Shown in pieces: positions 57,394 to 64,000 of a DNA stretch of 64,000 bases (position 1 is its first letter; every line of letters begins with the position of its first letter). Location of the stretch: assembly GCA_018806915.1 (NCBI GenBank), contig JAGKQI010000073.1, forward strand, positions 744,001-808,000, read 5' to 3'. A model generated the notes under the pieces. The model was given only the letters and a program-made list of their open reading frames with translations, had not been told where the DNA came from and did not search any database. Source of the stretch: Phytophthora colocasiae. Lineage: Eukaryota > Oomycota > Peronosporomycetes > Peronosporales > Peronosporaceae. Position numbers and translations under genes: made by a program.

Positions 57394-58995
57394 AAGGCAA
57401 TCATGCCTCACGAGATCGTGCACGTTATCGGTTTGTTGTTTGCTAGAATAGTCGCACCCATGCGCGATGGTCAGAGTGAAGATGGGGCGATTCCCCGCAG
57501 GACGTTCTTCAGGTACATGAAGCGCGAGCGCTTTGAGACTGTCATGAAGTTCTTGCGCTTCAATGACAGCACTAGTCCCAATGTGAAGGTTGACAGGGCG
57601 TGAAGGATCCGTCCTATCTTGCAGACTGTGGAGAAGACGTTCCTCCGTGGCTATCGGCTGGACAGAGTCATCTCATTCGACGAAGGAATGATTCCTAATC
57701 GCAGTAAGTTTAATCCTGTGCGCGTGTACATGCCCAACAAGCCTAGCAAGTATGGAACTAAATTTTACATGACTTGCTGCGCAGAGACAGCGTACTGTGT
57801 AAGGTATGCTAGCTACCTCTGTATCATACGTAGTACCTATCCTGTATGATACAGAAAAGCATTTTTACTGACGCACTTGTTCTGTATTCGCTACGATAGA
57901 CTTGAGATCTACTGCGAATCTGACAAGGACAAGAAGAAAAGCAAGAAGAAGGATGGAGAGCTAGCGGACGACCCAAAGCTGTAGTACGAAACGTTACAAA
58001 GGCGCTAAACGGTCAGCCGGCGAAGAGGCTGGTAGTGACGGATCGTTTTTACTCATGCGTCGCACTGAATCTAAGATTGCTGGAGTTGGACTACCACGTT
58101 GGTACGGCCCGTACAGACCGGTTGGTCTGGTGTGACGCGATCCAATTCTCTCAGAAAAAGAGGCGGCCGCAGGGTATGACTCGCGGAACTTACCGCATTG
58201 CCCAAGCACCACATCCCGGCGCTAGTTGCGCTGAGCTGGATGGACTCGCAACTGGTGAATACGCTTGCAACCGGCTGCAGCACCCATCCATCCACAGTGC
58301 TTCGCACGGAGAAAAACGGATCCCGCAGCATTGTTCCTGCTTGTGTATTACGGTAAAGGCATGGGAGGTGTCGACGTCCACGATCAACTCAGGCTGTAAC
58401 GGTACAGTATTCAGAAGTGCGTGGCCTTTCGAAAATACTACAAGCAGCTATTCCTGGGAGTGGTAGACATGGCCGTTGTCAATGGGTTTATCGTCCACAA
58501 TCCAGATGGAAAGGTCTATCACCTACCACCCATGCCAAGTATCTACGACGTTTGCACACGGAGCTATTACCGATGCGAGTTCATGAATTAATCCTTGCAG
58601 CTACTGCTCGTCAGAAAGAATTCAGAACTAAGCGCCAGGGAAAGCAAGGGGGCCATAAAGGTGGAGGTGGCAAAGGAAATGATCCGGATAAAGGTGGAAA
58701 TGACAATTAGCAGAACAAGCCCAATGAACAGCGACTGTGCTTTGTCTGCGGGAGTGACGGTCATATTAAACCAAATTGTCCGGAGCGTGAAGAGAAGAAG
58801 AGCGGTACTGTAGATAACGATTCCAAGCGGAAACCGCAGGGGAACTTGACGGTCAGTCAAGAAAAATTGAGCGGTGCTGGGGATGGTGAATCCAAACGGA
58901 AACCGCAGGGACATTTGACACTCAGCCAAGTGGACAATGTACCGTCACAGATACTGCAGCAAGCTGCAGATCAAGGGATAGTGGCGGACTGCTGA
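57394..58995 (+). pseudogene. PiggyBac-like transposase relic with C-terminal CCHC zinc knuckle
   Basis: Segments in order: MPHEIVHVIGLLFARIVAP and GAIPRRTFFRYMKRERFETV; a TGA at 57601-57603 where the family has Trp; LDRVISFDEGMIPNRSKFNP with the first catalytic Asp; YGTKFYMTCCAETAYCVR; a 96-bp GT-AG intron (57804-57899); LVVTDRFYSCVALNLRLLEL with the second Asp (about 58029-58090); then, after frameshifts, GMGGVDVHDQLRL with the third Asp (about 58358-58395) and YYKQLFLGVVDMAVVNGFIV (about 58440-58495). The tail has a TAG at 58708, a CCHC knuckle CFVCGSDGHIKPNC (58738-58779) and two copies of a 22-residue SKRKPQG...LTVSQ repeat. Inactive. The N-terminal part and terminal repeats were not found. 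Confidence 0.8.
57804..57899 (+). other. Intron of the PiggyBac-like gene, with hairpin
   Basis: Starts GTATGC and ends GATAG; splicing restores the frame between CVR and LEIYC. It contains a perfect 11-bp inverted repeat, CTGTATCATAC/GTATGATACAG, at 57819-57829 and 57844-57854. Confidence 0.6.
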
Positions 58996-59105
58996 TAAAT
59001 GCAGGACCTCATTACACCTCATATTATAGCATAAAAATACACATTTTTTTCCTAATTAAAAATGGAACTTTTTTTCAGGTGTCTTTTGGTAGATGTATCT
59101 CCAGG

Positions 59106-62100
59106 ATGAACGATGAGGGCACAACGGACGGCGACACGCAGATTTCGCCTGCCTTCCTGACCGAAGTGGCCAACCAATTGTTCGAGCGCACATCAATCTC
59201 CTACATTCTGCCGTCATATCTAACTTCGAACCTCATGGTTCTGTTCTTGCAGCCCCAAACAAAAGTCCAGTAGTCGACCATACGAACATGATCCCGAGAA
59301 GGGCTTCACCATGGATATTATGATGATGATGGATATGGAAAAGGTGCTATTCTATCTACATAGCACTCATGTTTTGACTTTATCCTAATAATGACACATG
59401 CGGTATCAGGTGAGCACTCTGCGTCATGAGTTCGAGCGCAAGGAGAAGGGGCTGTCCATCGCCGAGTTCGTCTACGTCATGATGCGCTTCGTACAAAGCA
59501 GCGCTCAAACAGATGAGAACTCGCGGCTGCATGATCTGTCCGAGTCACAGCTTGTTGCGAACCTGTGTGAGCTCTTTGCGCAAATTGACATTAACGGTGA
59601 CGGATCGATGGAGTGGGAAGAATTCACCTCGTTCATTGTGGACACTGGACTCACAGTGAAGAGCCACCAGCCCAACTCCATTCAACAGTATCACCATGTC
59701 CAGTGGGAAGATGCTTCCAAGCACAGCACATTCATTGATCATATTTATTACTTTCCATCGAATGACCTGGTCGCCCTGGTAGAAAACTGCAGCCCGTATC
59801 TCAAGATATACAATGTCAATTGCGAGCTTACCCGCACAATCAAGTCACCTGAAGGTTTCGTACAGTGTGCAGAGCATTTGCCGAAGGTAAGTATCGTTAT
59901 TATGTTGTGGAGTTCATCACTGCTTACACAGACTTTGACCTTTGCCACAGTACAACCAATACATCGTTGCGTCTTCCGACCTGCAGTTCCGCTTCTACGA
60001 CGATACCACATTGCGACTTACCAAAAGTTGCCATACACCGACTTCGCAGAACTGCCTCAAATGGTATCCAGAGTCTTCCACACTCTTCTCGGCTGGAGTA
60101 AGCGGAATTGTCTACGCTTGGGACGCTGAACGCATGGAAGAAAAGCATCACATGGGCGGTGAAGTGAACGGACGAGTACTCACTCGATCTCACGACGATA
60201 TCGTGCTTGATCTTCTTACGGTTTGTATTCTTTTCTCTTCACGTCTGCACGTTTGGTATGAATTTCGTCCTTACTGTGTCTATGTTGCACAGTTGCCCAC
60301 ACTTGAGTCTTTAGCTTCTGCCAGTATGGACCGTACGATTCGGCTGTGGGATGTACATACAGGCAAACACAAGCAGCAACTTGATGGCCACGCGAAAGGT
60401 GTGCGATCGCTTGCATACTCGCCTGAGTACCGATTTCTCGTGTCTGCAGGGTTTGATTTTGATGCCCTTGTCTGGAACCCGTACGTCGACCAGCTCATTC
60501 TTCGGCTGCATGGCCACAATAACAGTCTGTGCGGTGTGGAAATCATCCCGGACACGCCACAGATCATCACAGCCGATGTAGATGGTGTCTTCAAAGTCTG
60601 GGATATCCGTAATTTTGCTTGTATGCAGACCTTTACAGCTGAGAATATGGGGTACGTAAAAAATATCGTCTCGATTACATCGGAGAAGCGGATTGTTGCA
60701 GCGGGCAAAAAGGCACGTGAATATGCAGGATTTGAAACTCGAAAGATCGACTAACGTGTTTGTTACTCTCTTGTAGCTGATCAAGTTTGACTACGAAAAA
60801 TTGGAGAATCCTGAGCTAACAGACGACCATCCTGTATTCATTGCGCTGTACAATCCAACCTCTCTGTCGTTCATTACGGCTGCAGGGAGGGATGTTAAAA
60901 TTTGGGATGCTCGTCTCGGCAAACTCATTCGAGTGTACAGGTAGGAGCCTCTACCTTTGATAGTTTGTTTATTTACATTTCGTTTTTACCTATTGCTTAT
61001 CAACTCAGGGATCTGAGCTCTACTGATCTCACAACGCTGTGCTTAGACTTCCGAGAGCGCAAATTTATCATTGGAGACCATGGTGCGTTGGTGTACACAG
61101 AATCGTAGTTGTTCTCTCTCTTTTAACTTTTGATGCAGGCGGTAACATCCAGGTGTTCGATTACTTGAATGGATCACACATGAAGTCATTCGCTTATCCA
61201 GAGCTAGGAAATCGTGCCCACATTGCGGAGGTCACCAAGGTGTGTTATTGCGCGGAGCACATGGCAGTCATCAGCGTTTCATGGGACTGTTCTATTAACA
61301 TTCATGATGAACGAGACTCGGAGCGCGGCGTTCTACTTCGGAGGTTGGTCGGTGGTCACACTACAGACATCACGGCGCTCAGTTTCTCGTATCACCTGTC
61401 TCTGCTTGCTTCAGGGTCGTCCGACTGCTCTCTGCAAGTATGGGACTACGAGTTCGGCCGACTTGACGCTACGTGTATCGGCCACGTGAGCGGCTTGCTG
61501 TGTCTTCATTTCCTGGAGCCTTTTCCACTGCTTTTGTCCAGTGATAGCACAGGTAACCTCTGCTTCTGGGCTATGCGACCGTCAGCTCGGTACAAAGGGA
61601 AGTGCGTTTTTCGATTCCGCAACCAGCACAACCAGTTAGGAACCGCGTCTGTAAGCGGTATCACCACTCACTCCACGCATCGGAGCTCATCAGGTTCACG
61701 CGTTCAACCGGATTGCGAAGATGACCGCTGGGGTGAACCCTTGGACTTTACCTCCTTCCTGATTATCACCGGAGATGACAAAGGATTCTTGAGTGTGTGG
61801 AACGTCTTGCCGTTGCTCATACGGCTCGCAAATAACTTCGACCTCAAACCGCTAGCAAAGCCGGTTGAATGTGCCAATGCTCAGAGAAATTTGCGCGTGG
61901 ATGCTGCTAGTATGGTGCGAAAGGCACGGAACACACCAGAATGGGCAGCGTATACGCATCGGGACCCGCTTTCATCCTTCTTCTTTTCAGCAGGCATGCC
62001 TCTCATAGCAGCTGACGCGGACGACGACGAGGAGACACGGTGCGAAGATGGCGAGATGCGGAGGTTGCCACCAGTATCACTCGTGCGTCGTTGGAAAGCC

Positions 62101-62739
62101 CATGGTGACGTCGTGTACTCGGTGCAGATGATCACAGAGCCCAAGAGTTTAGTGACATCATCGTTTGATCGGCGGGTGAAGGTCTGGTCATTGCACGGCG
62201 AGTGTCTAGGTATTTTGATGCAAGGTGGTTTAGGCCCTTCGGCCAGTAGCAGCTTAAACTCCAACGCCAGACATCCTGATGGTAGCCAGCGTCCATGGCG
62301 CTTCTCCGTGGACTATGACGCCCGGGAGCGTCGGAAAGAGACAGCAGCCGCTCCAGTTGTAGATGATGTCCACACAATGCTACGTCAAGACGAACGTCGG
62401 GATCTCACAGCCGAACGTCGCCGCACAGAACGCATCGCGCAAGCCGCTGCAGCTGAAGCCAGTGTGTTGGAGGAAATCTCACGTACATATTTGCCGCCGC
62501 TGCTTCCTCGTCGAGCGGCAGCCGTACCTTCAACAGTTGCAGGTCAATGTGCTTCTGAATCGCTCAGCAATGACGCAGCCCCCGCAGCTCTGCAACCGCT
62601 TCGCAAGACGCCACGCCGCAAGCCTGTAAATACAATCACCGCCGGTCGGTCAGCGTTAGTGACTGCGAGTCCGCGCCAGCTTCGGCTTCGTAGTGGAAGC
62701 AGCAATAACCGAATGGCCTCGCCCCGGCCGCCCAGCTGA
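59106..62739 (+). CDS. EF-hand and WD40-repeat protein (WDR49/WDR64-like), eight exons
   Basis: Proposed exons: 59106-59212, 59253-59343, 59410-59886, 59951-60220, 60293-60712, 60777-60940, 61009-61082 and 61139-62739, all in phase, giving 1067 residues. The first intron would be only 40 nt, so the N-terminus is uncertain; the others are 56-72 nt. Intron 60713-60776 starts GC rather than GT and has a CTAAC branch site. An EF-hand calcium loop DINGDGSMEWEE lies at about residues 126-137. WD repeats follow, for example SASMDRTIRLWDVHTGKHKQ, DGVFKVWDIRNF, VKIWDARLGK, SGSSDCSLQVWDYEF and TSSFDRRVKVWSL. The C-terminal 200 residues are low-complexity with a charged ERRRTERIAQ helix. The EF-hand plus WD40 order suggests the WDR49/WDR64 group, which is associated with cilia; zoospore flagella would be the context in an oomycete. 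That assignment is inference. Confidence 0.82.
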
Positions 62740-62776
62740 TGATGGCCTGCTGCAATCGCCCGCTGTCCCTGCCTTA

Positions 62777-62786
62777 GCTATCTGGG
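62777..62786. repeat. Left 10-bp target-site duplication of the Mutator-like element
   Basis: GCTATCTGGG, identical to 63376-63385. Confidence 0.85.
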
Positions 62787-63375
62787 GAGGAATTTCCATA
62801 AAGGAGTACCTAGGTACTGATTTTGTTCTACCACACCAAATTGCTTTTCCCAATACATGTACACCGGTAAATAAGAATCCTCGCATCCAGACTTAGTGTT
62901 TCCTGTAAGTCACCCCTTCAACTCAAAAGAGAAACGCAAATACTTTCACTTCCTCACTCTCACTTCCATGACCAAGAACGCAAAGAAGAAGTCGACGTTT
63001 GGTACGGCTCCTTTCGATCTAGAAGAGGAACACCTTGGGAAAGCAGCTACCCTCGGGCCAACCAGATACGCAACTTGAGTCCTCTGACCCCGCTCATGAA
63101 CTATTCTGCGTCGCGTATGACAAATACAGAAACATTGGCACCGAAACGTTTGGTTCACAGAAAGCGATTCAAACCAGGGTCAAATTGCTGGCAGAACAGT
63201 GTGGGTTTCAGATTCGCGTTCATAGTAGTGGTACCTGGCGGAACGACTCAGGCAACGCCAAGTACATCTTAAGTACATCTGTAAGAAGCTACACGGCCAA
63301 ATACAAGTGAACTTTTCCAATTTGGTGTGGTAGAACAAAAATCAGTACCTATGTACTCCTTTATGGAAATTCCTC
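62787..63375. mobile_element. Non-autonomous Mutator-like element (589 bp)
   Basis: Terminal inverted repeats of 57 and 58 bp (62787-62843 and 63318-63375), beginning GAGGAATTTCCATAAAGG, differ by one substitution and one T in a T-run. A perfect 10-bp target duplication flanks them. Long terminal repeats with a 9-11 bp duplication are typical of Mutator-like elements. The interior has only a short coding relic. The element starts 47 bp after the stop codon of the WD40 gene and probably lies in its 3' untranslated or terminator region. Confidence 0.85.
62968..63310 (+). pseudogene. FAR1-like DNA-binding N-terminus remnant inside the Mutator-like element
   Basis: ATG at 62968 opens MTKNAKKKSTFGTAPFD. 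After a shift near 63035 the frame continues to QKAIQTRVKLLAEQCGFQIR VHSSGTWRNDSGNAKYIL. The xxLAEQCGFQIRVHSS pattern resembles the zinc-chelating FAR1/WRKY-GCM1 start of Mutator-like transposases. The DDE domain is absent. Family call is tentative. Confidence 0.4.
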
Positions 63376-63385
63376 GCTATCTGGG
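63376..63385. repeat. Right 10-bp target-site duplication of the Mutator-like element
   Basis: GCTATCTGGG, identical to the left copy. Confidence 0.85.
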
Positions 63386-63902
63386 CCCCGCTCATCCACT
63401 TCGACATGCGTTGTTTTTCTGCTTGGAGTGACATACAAAACGCAAGATACTGTTTCTGCCACGTGCCCTCCGCCATTCGTGTGTGGGCGCATCACACTTT
63501 AAGGGTTTGAGCAATCGAACACAAATTACACATCGAAAATACCTGATTCAGGACGCCATGAGCCAAATCCAGGCTTGTTGTGCGTGTCGAACGAAGCACA
63601 CAGAACAGAACAAAGCCATACAGCCCCTCAGGATCATCACCATGTTGAGAGTGGCGAAGCTGCGCGTCGTTGTGTGCAAATACAGGCCGAGCTCTGCCAG
63701 ATGAATGTTCCTCCCATTTCGGTATACCGGTATATACGGTACGAAACCCCGTCCAATTCGCTACCGAGTTTGGTATTCCCTGTAAACATTTTCATCGCAC
63801 ATCTTTCGGTCGCTTTCATTGCTGCTTTAGCTCCGGACCCGACAACGCCGACCGCCGCCTTGTCCTGCTCTGCCTCCTCACCAATTTGCTCTTTTTGTAA
63901 CA
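63386..63902. other. Intergenic region upstream of the last gene
   Basis: No recognised gene. Frames of 70-118 codons on both strands show no known motif. A CTTTCATTGCTGC stretch at 63815-63827 loosely resembles the oomycete initiator element that precedes many genes and lies about 80 bp before the next ATG; weak. Confidence 0.35.
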
Positions 63903-64000
63903 ATGGAAGACTGTGTACAAGCCGCCGCTAACTCGGGCATGTTCGCGCTTTGCTCGGAGCCGACGCTGCGCAAAATCTGCGCGCGCACGAAGGCCGTGAC
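63903..64000 (+). CDS. Start of an unidentified gene, cut by the window edge
   Basis: ATG preceded by AACA starts an open frame MEDCVQAAANSGMFALCSEP that stays open to the end (32 codons). The GC-rich third positions (GCG, CTG, CGC, GTG) resemble oomycete host-gene codon use. Too short to name; it resembles the start of a protein with a Cys-containing helical N-terminus. Splicing and the true start cannot be tested here. Confidence 0.5.
   Translation, partial: MEDCVQAAANSGMFALCSEPTLRKICARTKAV

Noticed and set aside
59545..60784. Minus-strand frames of 65-157 codons within the WD40 gene
   Set aside because: They overlap well-supported WD40 exons on the plus strand and have no motif of their own.
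63483..63931. Plus-strand frames of 73-118 codons before the last gene
   Set aside because: Considered as secreted effector candidates; no signal peptide, RXLR or crinkler motif is visible.

Overview
The window looks like nuclear DNA of an oomycete (Phytophthora or a close relative). The evidence is compact spliced genes with introns of about 56-72 bp, decayed Crypton-type tyrosine-recombinase genes, PiggyBac, PIF/Harbinger, hAT and Mutator-like relics, and a chromodomain-bearing Ty3/gypsy element. No species marker is present, so the genus is inference.

The dominant feature is a tandem array (about 1064-26133 and 33721-48385) of a 539-546 bp unit. On the minus strand each unit carries one 72-nt gene for initiator tRNA-Met (anticodon CAT). 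I count 73 copies, 46 left and 27 right of an inserted retrotransposon: 71 intact, one degenerate (12327-12398) and one with a 1-nt T-loop insertion (38936-39008). Unit length varies mainly at a few short tracts: the A-run that forms the Pol III terminator, a GC tract, a CCCGAG/CCGAG site and a C-run. The open reading frames that recur across the units are not genes.

A 7.6 kb Ty3/gypsy chromovirus-type retrotransposon (26134-33720, minus orientation) splits the array. Its two 421-bp LTRs appear identical, so insertion was recent, yet gag and pol carry a stop and frameshifts. Its primer-binding site matches the CCA end of the very tRNA encoded by the array, so the element sits inside an array of its own predicted primer genes, about 150 bp upstream of one copy.

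Left of the array (1-936, minus) is a decayed Crypton-like gene. Right of it (48.4-59 kb) is a graveyard of transposons: an hAT transposase, a PiggyBac N-terminus, a PIF/Harbinger element with 15-bp terminal inverted repeats and a Myb-like companion gene, a second Crypton fragment fused to a stray piece of the array spacer, and a PiggyBac transposase ending in a CCHC zinc knuckle.

The only apparently intact host gene is a spliced EF-hand/WD40-repeat gene (59106-62739, plus). It is followed 47 bp downstream by a 589-bp Mutator-like non-autonomous element with 57-bp inverted repeats and a perfect 10-bp target duplication. A second host gene begins at 63903 and runs off the window.
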